Part shown: positions 24,912 to 35,060 of the stretch, piece after piece
Layout: every line of letters begins with the position of its first letter
Position numbering within the stretch: position 1 is the first letter of the stretch
Made by a program: the position numbers and the translations under genes
The notes under the pieces: generated by a model
Told to the model about the DNA's origin: nothing
The model's database searches: none
The model's input: the letters and a program-made list of their open reading frames with translations, nothing else
NCBI RefSeq assembly: GCF_001425665.1
Contig: NZ_LMCX01000002.1
Location: 248,001 to 312,000, forward strand
DNA: 64,000 bases
Direction of reading: 5' to 3'
Source: Yonghaparkia sp. Root332
GTDB taxonomy: Bacteria > Actinomycetota > Actinomycetes > Actinomycetales > Microbacteriaceae

Positions 24912-25556
24912 TCAGCGGACGCGGATGCCGCCGCGCTGCCAGAGGGTGACCGCGGCGACGCGCGGGTTGGCGTTCTCGCTCGTGTCGAGGCCGAGAGCCG
25001 TGAACAGGCGCGCGAGCATCGTCTCGACCGCCCGCACCGTCGTACCGCGGTGCTCGGCGAGAGCGCGCGTCGAGGCGCCCTCCGCGAGGAGCCGGAGCAC
25101 ATCGGCCTGCGCGGCCGTGACCACCGGCACGTCGTCGTCGCCGACCGGCACCCCGTCGTCGAGCTGCCCGCTGATCGACCGGTGGACGGCATCGATGAGG
25201 TCGTCGATCGCGCCGAGCCGCGACTTGACGAGGTAGATGACCCCGGAGGGGATGCGGTCGGGATTCGGCACCGCGAGCTCGGGCGAGCGGTGCGAGGTCA
25301 GCACGACGAGCCCGATCCACGGGTAGTCGGCGGCGACCGCGCTCAGCAGGTCGGCGCCCGACTCCGACGACCCGAAGTTCAGGTCGGTGATGAGCGCGTG
25401 CGGGTCGGTCTCTCCGACGGCCGCGAGCGCCTCGGCGGCGGAGGACGCGGTCGTCACGTCGAAGCCCCGAGCGCCGAGACCGCCGGAGACGAGGGACACC
25501 GTGAAGGCGTCGTCATCGGCCACGACGACGCGCAGCGACTTGCTCTCGGTGGTCAC
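24912..25556 (-). CDS. response regulator with LuxR-type helix-turn-helix
   Basis: 214 residues. Receiver domain: acidic pocket Asp14-16, phospho-acceptor Asp58 in LITDLN, and LVKSR for the conserved Lys. C-terminal LuxR-type HTH (TAAQADVLRLLAEGASTRAL, then TTVRAVETMLARLFTALGL). The GTG start overlaps the hybrid kinase stop (GTGA), so the two are translationally coupled and probably a signalling pair. Target promoters are not apparent. Confidence 0.9.
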   Translation of the reverse strand: MTTESKSLRVVVADDDAFTVSLVSGGLGARGFDVTTASSAAEALAAVGETDPHALITDLNFGSSESGADLLSAVAADYPWIGLVVLTSHRSPELAVPNPDRIPSGVIYLVKSRLGAIDDLIDAVHRSISGQLDDGVPVGDDDVPVVTAAQADVLRLLAEGASTRALAEHRGTTVRAVETMLARLFTALGLDTSENANPRVAAVTLWQRGGIRVR

Positions 25557-28264
25557 GTCGGCACCTCGTCGATCTCGGGGAAGGCTCGGTCCCGGTCATC
25601 GTCGCTCCGTCCGGCGGCGTCGTCAAGCACATCGCGGAGCGTCGTCAGAAGCAGGCTCGTCGTGTAGGGCTTGGGCAGGAACGCCGCCACGCCCATGCCC
25701 GCGCTGCGCGCGGCGCCGCCGGCCGAGGTCAGCCCGCTCGCGGCGATCACCGGGATCCGCGGGTGATGCTCCTCGAGGTACGCCGTCGTCGCGGCGCCGT
25801 CCATGACCGGCATCATCATGTCGGTCAGCACGAGATCCACTCGGGCGCCCGGCGCCTCCAGCAGATCGATCGCGACGCGCCCGTTCTCCGCCGTGCGCGT
25901 GCGATACCCGTAGCTCTCGAGGGTCCGCGAGGTGATCAGCCGGATGGTCGGATCGTCGTCGACAATGAGGACGAACTCGCCGCGCCCGCGCGGGAGGGTC
26001 CGAGCGGGCAGGGCGCTGTCGCGCTCGAGCGTCGGCTCGCCCGTGATCACGGGCAGGATGACCGAGAAGCGCGTTCCCCGATCCGGCTCGCTGTAGACCT
26101 GCATGGTGCCGCCGTGGCTGCGCACGATCGCGAGGGAGCTGGCGAGGCCGAGACCGGTGCCCTTGCCGACCGACTTCGTCGTGTAGAACGGCTCGAAGAT
26201 CTTCTCGGCGACCTCCGCGGGCATCCCGTGCCCGGTATCGACGACGTCGATGACGACGTGCTGCCCCGGCGTCATGCGGAACGCCTCGGACGAGAAGCCG
26301 TCCTCGAGAACCAGGCGCGTCGCGGTGACGCGGAGCTCGCCGCCGTCGGGCATCGCGTCGCGCGCGTTCGTCACGAGGTTCATGAGCACCTGGATGAGCT
26401 GCGTCTCGTCGCCGAAGGTGTCGGGCACGTCGTCGTCGATCTCGATGCTGAAGCGGATTCCGCGGGGCAGCGCGTCGTGCGCGAAGCGATCGAGCTCCTC
26501 CATGAGCGAGGAGATCGAGACCCGCTCCCGACGGCCCTCGACCCCGCGCGCGAAGGCGAGCACCTGCCGGATCATGTCCGCCCCGCGCTTGGCGGCCGAC
26601 TCCATCGTCGAGAGCAGCTCGCGCCGCCCGTCATCGGTCTCCGAGTTCTCCAGGAGCTGGATCGACATGAGGATGGGCGTGAGGACGTTGTTGAGGTCGT
26701 GGGCGATCCCGCCGGCGAAGGTTCCCAGACTCTCCATCCGCTTCGCTCGCGTCCGCAGATTCTCCTCGCGACGCCACTGCGTCACGTCGCTGCTGACGGT
26801 GAAGATGCGGTCGGGGACCCCGTCGTCGCCCGGGAGGAGCTGCCAGCGGCAGTCGATGACGAGGGCGCGGCCGTCGAGCGTCGTGCAGGGGATCTCCTCC
26901 GCCCAGTACCCGTCCCGGAGGGTGGCGGCGAGCGCCTCATCGGCGATCGCATCCTCCACGCGCACGAGACCGCGGATCGACCGGCCGATCGCCTGGTCGG
27001 CGGAGACGCCGTAGAGCTCGGCCGCGGCGCGGTTCCAGTAGTGCACGACCCCGTCGATCCCGCGAACCACGATGGCGTCGCGCGACGCGTCGATGAGCTC
27101 CGCCTGATCGGCGATGCGCCGCTGGGCCTGCGCCATCTGGCGACGGGTGCGCTCGTCCTCCGTGACGTCGCGGATGTACAGGGCGACTCCGGTCGCGGTC
27201 GGGTAGGCGGTGACGTCGAACCACTGATCCGCATCGCCCGCGGTGCGCACCGTCGTCCGCAGCTGCTCGCGCACCGCGCGCTGGTAGGCCACCTCGAGCT
27301 CGGTGTCCTCGAGCTCGGGGAAGGCCTCCCAGAGGCTGCGGCCCTCGAGCTCCGCGAACTGCTTCCCGATCAGATGCAGGGCCTCGTCGTTGACGAACGA
27401 GATGCGCCAGGCCTCGTCGAGGAACATCAGACCGTCGCCGAGCGAGTTGAGGGTCAGGTCCAGACGCTGCTGCAGGAGGGCTTCGCGCTCGCGGGCCGCG
27501 GTCGTCTCCGTGATGTCCCAGATCGCCCCGTGGAGCGAGGAGAAGGGCGGGCGGCCCTCGGGCTCCGCCGGTTCTCCGAGGACGCGGATGATCCGCGCGC
27601 GGCCGTCCGGCGTCGAGATCGGAAGCTCGAGATCGAGCAGGGTGCCGTCATCGAAGCATCGGGTCACGGCGAGCGAGATCGCCTCCGCGCTCTCCGGAGC
27701 GAATGTCTCGATCGCATCGGCGAGCGAGACGGTCGGGTGGCCCTCGAAGCCGAGGATGCGCTGCGACTGGGCGGTGAGTCCCAGCATCGCCGTGTCGCGA
27801 CGCAGGGACCAGCCGCCGAAGGAGGCGAGGCCGCCGGCGATGCGGAGAAGCTCGTCCGCCTCGCGCTGCGTGCGCTCTCGCTCCTCCTGCTCGCCGATCG
27901 AGAAGGCGTACTGCAGCACGGCGACGACCCTGTGGCCGGCCCGGACGGGGCTGTACGTCACCTCCGCGCGGGCGCTGCCGTCCCCGGCGCGTCCCGCTGT
28001 CCGGAAGCGGACGGTCCGGCCGGCGAGCGCCTCGGCGAAGCGCTCGGCGATGAGCTCGCGGTCCGCCTCGGCCGCCCAGGCGGTGAAGTGGGTGCCGACG
28101 ACGTGCTCGCGGGTGAGCGGGCTGCGCACGGCGAGGGCCGAGGTCGCCCCGGCGATCGTGCCGTCCGCGGCGACGAGGAGGATCGGGTCGGGAAACCCCT
28201 CGGCGAGCGTCTCGAGCGCGCGCGCGAGCTCGCCGACGCGCGGGTCCAGGTTCTCAGCCGTCAT
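25553..28264 (-). CDS. multi-PAS hybrid sensor histidine kinase with C-terminal receiver
   Basis: 903 residues, no membrane helices. Four PAS-like segments (roughly 10-120, 140-250, 265-385, 390-505), HisKA helix GGIAHDLNNVLTPIL with His522, HATPase (NLVTNARDAM, DTGHGMPAEV, GKGTGLGLAS) and a C-terminal receiver with Asp815 in LTDMMMP and a Lys-Pro in LPKPY. The H-box type (AHDLNN) is that of NtrB-like kinases with attached receivers. It starts 11 bases inside the end of the small receiver gene and overlaps the LuxR regulator, so all three are one operon. Signal unknown; PAS domains suggest redox, light or small-molecule sensing. Confidence 0.92.
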   Translation of the reverse strand: MTAENLDPRVGELARALETLAEGFPDPILLVAADGTIAGATSALAVRSPLTREHVVGTHFTAWAAEADRELIAERFAEALAGRTVRFRTAGRAGDGSARAEVTYSPVRAGHRVVAVLQYAFSIGEQEERERTQREADELLRIAGGLASFGGWSLRRDTAMLGLTAQSQRILGFEGHPTVSLADAIETFAPESAEAISLAVTRCFDDGTLLDLELPISTPDGRARIIRVLGEPAEPEGRPPFSSLHGAIWDITETTAAREREALLQQRLDLTLNSLGDGLMFLDEAWRISFVNDEALHLIGKQFAELEGRSLWEAFPELEDTELEVAYQRAVREQLRTTVRTAGDADQWFDVTAYPTATGVALYIRDVTEDERTRRQMAQAQRRIADQAELIDASRDAIVVRGIDGVVHYWNRAAAELYGVSADQAIGRSIRGLVRVEDAIADEALAATLRDGYWAEEIPCTTLDGRALVIDCRWQLLPGDDGVPDRIFTVSSDVTQWRREENLRTRAKRMESLGTFAGGIAHDLNNVLTPILMSIQLLENSETDDGRRELLSTMESAAKRGADMIRQVLAFARGVEGRRERVSISSLMEELDRFAHDALPRGIRFSIEIDDDVPDTFGDETQLIQVLMNLVTNARDAMPDGGELRVTATRLVLEDGFSSEAFRMTPGQHVVIDVVDTGHGMPAEVAEKIFEPFYTTKSVGKGTGLGLASSLAIVRSHGGTMQVYSEPDRGTRFSVILPVITGEPTLERDSALPARTLPRGRGEFVLIVDDDPTIRLITSRTLESYGYRTRTAENGRVAIDLLEAPGARVDLVLTDMMMPVMDGAATTAYLEEHHPRIPVIAASGLTSAGGAARSAGMGVAAFLPKPYTTSLLLTTLRDVLDDAAGRSDDDRDRAFPEIDEVPT

Positions 28265-28649
28265 GTCGCGCCGGCGGATCGGGGTGCTGGGCGAGCAGCG
28301 ACTGGACGATGCGGGTGAAGTCGGCGAGCTCGATGGGTTTCCGCGCGAATCCGTCGACGCGGTCGAGCCCGGCGGGGGCATCCTCGCCGCTCAGAAGCAG
28401 GACGCGCGGCCGGTGGGGGCGCGCGGCGAGGGCGTCGAGGCTCTCGTCGACGGGGCCGCCCGGCATATTCAGATCGAGGATGACCAGGTCGACGGCACGA
28501 TCGGGGTCGAAGCGGACGACCTCGCCGGTCGTCCGGGCCTCGACCACGCTCGCCCCCATGCCCGCGAGCGCCATTCGCAGCACCGTCCGCACCAACGGGT
28601 CATCGTCGGCGACCAGGACTGTGGCGGGGGAACCACCCAGGGGGGCCAT
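28254..28649 (-). CDS. stand-alone receiver (CheY-like) protein
   Basis: 131 residues, receiver only: Asp15-17, phospho-acceptor Asp59 in VILDLNMP, Ser/Thr in LLLSGED, and Lys104-Pro105. No output domain. It lies between the membrane DHp-only protein (stop 30 bases upstream) and the hybrid kinase (overlap 11 bases), a position suited to a phosphate shuttle. The ATG at 28649 is the only in-frame start that fits the gap. Confidence 0.88.
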   Translation of the reverse strand: MAPLGGSPATVLVADDDPLVRTVLRMALAGMGASVVEARTTGEVVRFDPDRAVDLVILDLNMPGGPVDESLDALAARPHRPRVLLLSGEDAPAGLDRVDGFARKPIELADFTRIVQSLLAQHPDPPARHDG

Positions 28650-28678
28650 GCCCTCAGTGTATGGCGGGGCCCTCTCGC

Positions 28679-30061
28679 CTAGGTCCCTCCATTCGGGGGG
28701 ACACCCTCGGCCAGCAGGGACAGATCGCGGGATGCCGCGGCGAGATGGTCGAGCACCTGCTCGGTGATGGTCGCGAGGGAGCCCGGCGCCGCGTCGCCGT
28801 CGGAGAAGAACGTCAGCGCCATCACGCACGCGGCGATGCGGCCCTGGACGGGTCCGTGCATGAGCTCGCTCAGCCGGTGTCGCTCGCGCTCGAGATCCGC
28901 CTCGCGCTGCTCCTCCGAATGGAGGAGCGAGTCGCGGAGGTCGTCGAGAGCCCGCTCCTCCTCCGCGTTGGCGCGAGCGAGGACGAGGGAGGCGATCACG
29001 GTCGTGGACGACGTGATGATCCCGAAGACGATGAGCGGCAGGGTCGTCACTCCGTGCCAGGTGATGTCGTCCACGCCGCTGTCGAGCATCGCCCAGGCGG
29101 AGACGAGGATCGCGGCCCCGACCGCCGCGAACGTCACGGTCGACGCGCGCGCTTGACGCCGGACCAGCGGCGCCTGGCAGAAGCGGAGGGTGACTCCGAG
29201 GGCGAGAGCGCCCAGCGCGACGGCCAGGACGATCTCCCGCGCGGCCGGCGCCCCGAAGATCCGCGTGCCATCGGGAAGCGCCACCGCGAGGGTCTGCAGC
29301 GCGACGACGCCGGCGGTGAGCCACGGTCGGGCGAGGGGGACGTCGAACGCCTCCCTGAGCGATGCCCGGCGGGTCGGGGCGTCGGTGGCGCGCGGTGCGG
29401 GGCTCGCCGAGTCGACGAGGTTGGCCGTCTCGTCGTGCAGGGCGGACAGGCGCATGCTGATCTCCACGAAGGCGGCGCGGTCGAGATCCTGCCGCACGGC
29501 GACGAGCCGCGCGAGGAGGTCGTCGAGCACCGGCGCGACCGAGCGCCGGACGGTCCGCGCGAGCCGGGCCCGGATCTCCTCGCCCGATTCCTCCGCGCGG
29601 GCGTTCGCCTCCGCGAGCGCCCCCTGCGCGGCCTCGAGCTCGCCGATCAGGACGCGCCGCCGATCGATCTGGGCCATTCCGTACACGATCGAGGGCCCCC
29701 AGGCGCCCGTCATGATGATCCAGGACACGGCGCGGAAGAGGAAGTCTCCCGGAACGCCGGCGACGACCTCTGCGAGGGCGCTGCCGACGGTCGCGCGGAC
29801 GACGCAGGTGAGCAGCCAGAGGGCGGCGACCACGGTCAGCGGGAGGGTCGGGTGCCGGCGCCTCGCGAGATACCCGCCGCCCACGAGGATCACGCCCGTG
29901 AGGAGGTGCTCCAGGACGGCCGCGAGGAGCGGCCACCACCACTGCGGGTAGTCGGTCGCGGACTCTCTGATCAGCACGATCGCGGCCGTGCCGGGGAAGA
30001 ACGCGAGCCAGAGCATCCAGTGGGTCGACCACGGGCCGCCGAGAATCTGCCGCAGCGTCAC
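28679..30061 (-). CDS. membrane protein with HisKA_3-like dimerisation domain but no ATPase domain
   Basis: 460 residues from GTG 30061 (GGAG 5 bases upstream; alternative GTGs up to 30100 lack a site). Layout: four helices (about 15-125), a cytosolic helical stretch with LEAAQGALAEANARAEESGE, four more helices (about 235-345), a coiled coil, then LSELMHGPVQGRIAACVMAL with a candidate phospho-acceptor His402 and one last helix. The protein ends 58 residues after this His, so the two-helix dimerisation hairpin is complete but no HATPase follows, and none is encoded in the 30 bases before the next gene. It may be phosphorylated by or hand phosphate to the neighbours. Confidence 0.8.
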   Translation of the reverse strand: MTLRQILGGPWSTHWMLWLAFFPGTAAIVLIRESATDYPQWWWPLLAAVLEHLLTGVILVGGGYLARRRHPTLPLTVVAALWLLTCVVRATVGSALAEVVAGVPGDFLFRAVSWIIMTGAWGPSIVYGMAQIDRRRVLIGELEAAQGALAEANARAEESGEEIRARLARTVRRSVAPVLDDLLARLVAVRQDLDRAAFVEISMRLSALHDETANLVDSASPAPRATDAPTRRASLREAFDVPLARPWLTAGVVALQTLAVALPDGTRIFGAPAAREIVLAVALGALALGVTLRFCQAPLVRRQARASTVTFAAVGAAILVSAWAMLDSGVDDITWHGVTTLPLIVFGIITSSTTVIASLVLARANAEEERALDDLRDSLLHSEEQREADLERERHRLSELMHGPVQGRIAACVMALTFFSDGDAAPGSLATITEQVLDHLAAASRDLSLLAEGVPPNGGT

Positions 30062-30134
30062 CACGTCTCCGATTCGTCGGGAACTCACCGCAGGGGGCAC
30101 AGGGCCAATCCTGCACCAGTTGCGGAAATGAGAA

Positions 30135-30273
30135 GCGGCCGCCCCAGCTCAACCCGAATGAGCCGGGGACGGCCGCAGTGTCTCTCGGCGCTCTCACCCG
30201 ACCCGAACGGGCGAGAGAACCGGTTGCGGTAGGCGGCCCCCCGGGAGTCCCCCGACTCCCAACCGCTGTCCTT
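30135..30273 (-). ncRNA. structured leader or small RNA upstream of the membrane DHp gene
   Basis: A predicted minus-strand promoter (-35 TTGCGC at 30303-30308, 17-base spacer, -10 CACTAT at 30280-30285) would start a transcript near 30273. The RNA contains a GGGAGTC-GGGG-GACTCCC hairpin (30243-30260) inside a CGGTTG/CAACCG stem (30221-30226 with 30260-30265), a CTCTC/GAGAG hairpin (about 30190-30218), and a long GC stem at 30135-30176 (17 bp with one bulge, loop about 30153-30158) followed by TTCTCATTTCC, which resembles a terminator. The kinase-like gene starts 74 bases later. No known RNA family matched by eye. Confidence 0.45.
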
Positions 30274-30326
30274 GCATTGATAGTGCTCCGCCTCCGCGCC
30301 GGGCGCAAACATGCCGGGCGCGCTGT

Positions 30327-30341
30327 GTTCGGATTCCGAAC
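30327..30341. promoter_or_regulatory. perfect 15-bp palindrome, candidate operator
   Basis: GTTCGGA-T-TCCGAAC lies about 20 bases upstream of the candidate -35 of the minus-strand leader RNA and about 45 bases before the -10 of the lipoprotein gene. Confidence 0.5.
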
Positions 30342-30434
30342 GCGACGCCGGATCGCCCGACCGAGCCCCCGGGAGCCGAGCGCCCGTAGACTCATCGCGG
30401 TCGGCCTCCCTGGCCGCCGGAAGGGGCGGTCGGG

Positions 30435-30926
30435 ATGCGGACGAGCGCGAGGCGGGCATCCGCCGTCATCGCCGCCGCGGCCGCGATCGCGGCTCTTCTC
30501 GCCGGCTGCGCTCCGTCGCCCCGCCCCTCCGGCGCACCGACCTCGCCGCCCGCGAGCACGCCCCCCGCGCCGACCGAGCCCGCGCCGACCGCGTCGCCCG
30601 AGCCGACGTTCGACCCCGCGGGTGACGCGGAGGCGAACCGTCCCCTCGTCGAGCGCTCGCTCGCGCCTCTGGTCTCGGCGGGCGGGATCCCCGCGGGCCG
30701 CAGCGTGGTCGACGCGCTCACCGCGGCCGGCATCCCGCTCGAGGCGCTGCAGATCACCGCGGACCGCACCTCGATCGGTCTGCCGGTCGACTCGCTGCTG
30801 TTCTCCGTCCGCTCGGGCGAGTCGTGCGTGCTCGGGCAGTTCGACGGCGACGGCTTCATGACGACGACGGCCCCGGTGCTGGCCTCCGGCGCGTGCCTGG
30901 TGGGGGCGACGGCCTCTCTAGACTGA
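30435..30926 (+). CDS. lipoprotein of the DUF6993 type
   Basis: 163 residues. Signal peptide with lipobox LLAGC (Cys25), then a Pro/Ser/Thr-rich linker (about 26-60) and a compact domain (VVDALTAAGIPLEALQIT; DSLLFSVRSGESCVLGQFDG; PVLASGACLVG) with two Cys that could form a disulfide on the outer face of the membrane. Such a lipoprotein often precedes ettA in Microbacteriaceae. GGAAGGGG ribosome binding site. Function unknown. Confidence 0.82.
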   Translation: MRTSARRASAVIAAAAAIAALLAGCAPSPRPSGAPTSPPASTPPAPTEPAPTASPEPTFDPAGDAEANRPLVERSLAPLVSAGGIPAGRSVVDALTAAGIPLEALQITADRTSIGLPVDSLLFSVRSGESCVLGQFDGDGFMTTTAPVLASGACLVGATASLD

Positions 30927-30930
30927 GGGC

Positions 30931-32613
<1,683 letters not shown>

Positions 32614-32662
32614 GCACGGCGCCGCGGCGAACGGCCCGCCCGGGCCGAGAACGGAGCGACTC

Positions 32663-33988
32663 GTGAACGGCATGCGCTACCGGCTCCGGCGAGTCCTCGA
32701 CTCGTTCTGGTTCGTCCCCGGGCTCGGGCTGCTGCTCGCGCTCGTCGTCGCCGAGGCGCTCGTCGCCGTCGAGCCCGTGCTCCCCGTCGCGATCGACGAG
32801 ATCCTTCCGGCCGTCGGACCCGACGGCAGCCGCGGGCTGCTCAGCGCCATCGCGACATCGATGCTCGCCGCCGCCGCGACGACGTTCTCGATCACGATCG
32901 CGGTGCTGACGCTGACCTCATCGGCCTACGGCCCGCGCCTCGTGCGCAGCCTCATGGCCGACCGGGGGAATCAGGTCGTGCTCGCCCTGCTCGTCTCGAC
33001 CTCGCTCTTCGCGATGCTCGTCGTGCGCCACGTCCGCGCCGGCGCCGACTCCGAGTTCGTGCCCCACCTCGCCGTCAACGTCGCGATCGTGCTCGCCGTG
33101 GCCTCGATCGTCGCCCTCGTGTACTTCATCCACCACATCAGCGCGAGCATCCAGATCTCCCGGCTCGCGAGCGGAGTGCGCGCTCAGCTCGTCGCCCTCC
33201 TCGACGACCTCTACCCCGAGAGGGGGGCGGCGGGGCGCGCGCCGGCGGCGCAGTGGGCGACGATCGAGGGCGGCGCGGAGGTCCGCGCCCGCGCGAGCGG
33301 CTACGTCGCGAGCATCGACCACGCGCACCTCGTGTCGAAGGCGTGCGCCGCGGGGGCGCGCGTGGAGCTGCGCGTGCGACCCGGCACTCTCGTGTGCGCC
33401 GGGGATCCGATCGCGCGCGTGTCGAGCTCGACCGCGCCCTCCACCGGCCCGCAGGAGGCCGCGCGCCTGAAGACCGCCGTGCTCGCGGCGATCTCGATCG
33501 ATGACGAGCGGACGCCCGTGCAGGACGCCGAGCATCTCGTCCGCCAGCTCGTCGATGTGGCGGCTCGAGCGCTGAGCCCCGGAGTGAACGACCCCATCAC
33601 CGCGCTCACGGCGATCGACGCGCTCACGATCGCCCTGGCGAGCGCGGCGGGGCGACCCGACCCGAGCCGCGTCCTCCTCGACGACGCGGGCGCACCGCGC
33701 CTGCTCGTCGCTCCGCGGGAGCTCTCCGCCCTCGCCGTCGACGCCGTCGACATCATCCGCCAGTACGTCGGGGATCAGCCGCTCGTCGCCCACCGGCTGC
33801 TCGACCTGCTCGAGCGGCTCATCGCGCGGGAGGGGGCGTCCGGGGGAGTCGCCGCCGCTCGCACCGCCGCGTATCGGGACGCGGGCGACCGCGTCGCGCG
33901 ATCCGCGATCGGACCGGGCACGCTTGCGGAGGACGCCGCGGCCCTCGAGCGGCGGCGCGCCACCATCGTGCAGGGAGGAGCCTCATGA
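32663..33988 (+). CDS. DUF2254 family membrane protein
   Basis: 441 residues from GTG with ACGGAGCG upstream. Four membrane helices in the first 165 residues (SFWFVPGLGLLLALVVAEAL; ATSMLAAAATTFSITIAVLT; QVVLALLVSTSLFAMLVVRH; VNVAIVLAVASIVALVYFI) then a large soluble part with DAEHLVRQLVDVAARALSPG and NDPITALTAID, the conserved DUF2254 block. Function unknown. Followed by a thioesterase with an ATGA overlap. Confidence 0.88.
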   Translation: MNGMRYRLRRVLDSFWFVPGLGLLLALVVAEALVAVEPVLPVAIDEILPAVGPDGSRGLLSAIATSMLAAAATTFSITIAVLTLTSSAYGPRLVRSLMADRGNQVVLALLVSTSLFAMLVVRHVRAGADSEFVPHLAVNVAIVLAVASIVALVYFIHHISASIQISRLASGVRAQLVALLDDLYPERGAAGRAPAAQWATIEGGAEVRARASGYVASIDHAHLVSKACAAGARVELRVRPGTLVCAGDPIARVSSSTAPSTGPQEAARLKTAVLAAISIDDERTPVQDAEHLVRQLVDVAARALSPGVNDPITALTAIDALTIALASAAGRPDPSRVLLDDAGAPRLLVAPRELSALAVDAVDIIRQYVGDQPLVAHRLLDLLERLIAREGASGGVAAARTAAYRDAGDRVARSAIGPGTLAEDAAALERRRATIVQGGAS

Positions 33989-34449
33989 CCCGCATCCACG
34001 TTCCCATCTCGCTGCGCTGGAGCGACCTCGACGCCTACGGGCACGTCAACAACGCCCGCATGCTCACGCTGCTCGAGGAGGCCCGCATCGAGGTGTTCTG
34101 GCGCGGCCGGGGGGAGACGGCGACCCCGCTGCCCGAGCTGCACATCGACGAGGGCGCGCAGAGCCTCATCGCGCGGCAGGAGGTCGAGTACCTCGCGCCG
34201 ATCCCGCACCTGCGCGATCCGCTCGACATCCAGCTCTGGATCGGGGCGCTCGGGGGCGCGAGCCTCGACATCTGCTACGAGGTCCGATCGCCCGAGGGGG
34301 CCGAGCCGCAGGTGGTGTTCGCCCGTGCGCTGTCGACCCTCGTGCTCGTCGACGAGGGATCGGGTCGGCCGCGCCGCATCAGCGACCGCGAGCGCGCGCT
34401 GTGGTCGCCGTACATCGAGGAGACCGTGGCCTTCCGTCGCCGGAGCTGA
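33985..34449 (+). CDS. acyl-CoA thioesterase, 4HBT hotdog family
   Basis: 154 residues with SLRWSDLDAYGHVNNARMLT, the DxxxHxNN active-site pattern of 4-hydroxybenzoyl-CoA/YbgC-type thioesterases, and QEVEYLAPIPHLRDPLDIQL. It hydrolyses an acyl-CoA or related thioester; the acyl group is not evident. The ATG overlaps the DUF2254 stop. Confidence 0.9.
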   Translation: MTRIHVPISLRWSDLDAYGHVNNARMLTLLEEARIEVFWRGRGETATPLPELHIDEGAQSLIARQEVEYLAPIPHLRDPLDIQLWIGALGGASLDICYEVRSPEGAEPQVVFARALSTLVLVDEGSGRPRRISDRERALWSPYIEETVAFRRRS

Positions 34450-34470
34450 AGCCGAGGCGGCCGCGGCGGC

Positions 34471-35019
34471 TCAGGTCGCCGGGGCGAGCACCCAGAGCAC
34501 CTCGCACCCCTCGGTCGTCGAGGGGTTCCGCCAGGTGTGCGGGTCGCGGCCGCGGAAGGTCATCGAGTCGCCCGTGGAGAGCTCGTGCTCGTCGTCTCCG
34601 AGCGTGATCGTGATGCGACCGCCGAGCACGTAGACGAACTCCACGTCGCAGTCGAGGCTGTAGAGGTCGTCGCCGGCGGACCCTCCCGGTTCGACGATCG
34701 AGCGGATGACCTCGACGTCGGTCTGCGAGCCCGGCGTGAGGAGGACCTCCTCGGCGCCCTCGCCGCCGAAGTTGATGGGGGAGCCCTCGCCGGCGCGCAC
34801 GATCTGCGAGGGCGGCGGCTCGAACAGCTCGCCGACCTTGAGGCCCACGGCCTCGCAGATCGCGACGAGGGAGGCGACCGAGGGCGAGACCTGGTCGCGC
34901 TCGAGCTTGCTCACGAACCCCTGGCTGATCCCGGCGGCGGCGCCCACGGTCTCGAGGGTGAGCCCGCGGGCGAGGCGGGCGGCTCGCAGGCGGGCGCCGA
35001 TCTTCACCTCGCTCGTCAT
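34471..35019 (-). CDS. XRE family regulator with C-terminal cupin
   Basis: 182 residues. HTH_3 at about 8-62 (LRAARLARGLTLETVGAAAG, QGFVSKLERDQVSPSVASL) and a cupin at about 105-180 (DVEFVYVLGGRITITLGDDE, DPHTWRNPSTTEG). This is the PuuR/SutR-like architecture in which the cupin senses a small ligand. It lies 41 bases after the cyclase-family gene on the same strand and is divergent from the permease-ureohydrolase operon, so it probably regulates this locus. Start ATG 35019; an ATG at 35037 is possible. Confidence 0.9.
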   Translation of the reverse strand: MTSEVKIGARLRAARLARGLTLETVGAAAGISQGFVSKLERDQVSPSVASLVAICEAVGLKVGELFEPPPSQIVRAGEGSPINFGGEGAEEVLLTPGSQTDVEVIRSIVEPGGSAGDDLYSLDCDVEFVYVLGGRITITLGDDEHELSTGDSMTFRGRDPHTWRNPSTTEGCEVLWVLAPAT

Positions 35020-35060
35020 GGCTCTATCCTGCGCCATTCCCGCCGAGACCGCGGACCGCA

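Larger units (their letters stand above)
30062..30434. other. intergenic region of 373 bases between divergent genes
   Basis: Holds the structured minus-strand RNA at 30135-30273, its candidate promoter, a perfect 15-bp palindrome GTTCGGATTCCGAAC (30327-30341), and a TAGACT -10-like box (30387-30392) for the plus-strand lipoprotein gene. No credible open reading frame is seen in it. Confidence 0.6.

Noticed and set aside
30135-30285. Cyclic-di-AMP (ydaO) or 6C RNA assignment for the structured intergenic region
   Set aside because: GGTAGGCGG and C-rich loops are superficially similar, but the order of conserved elements does not match either family, so I leave it unnamed.
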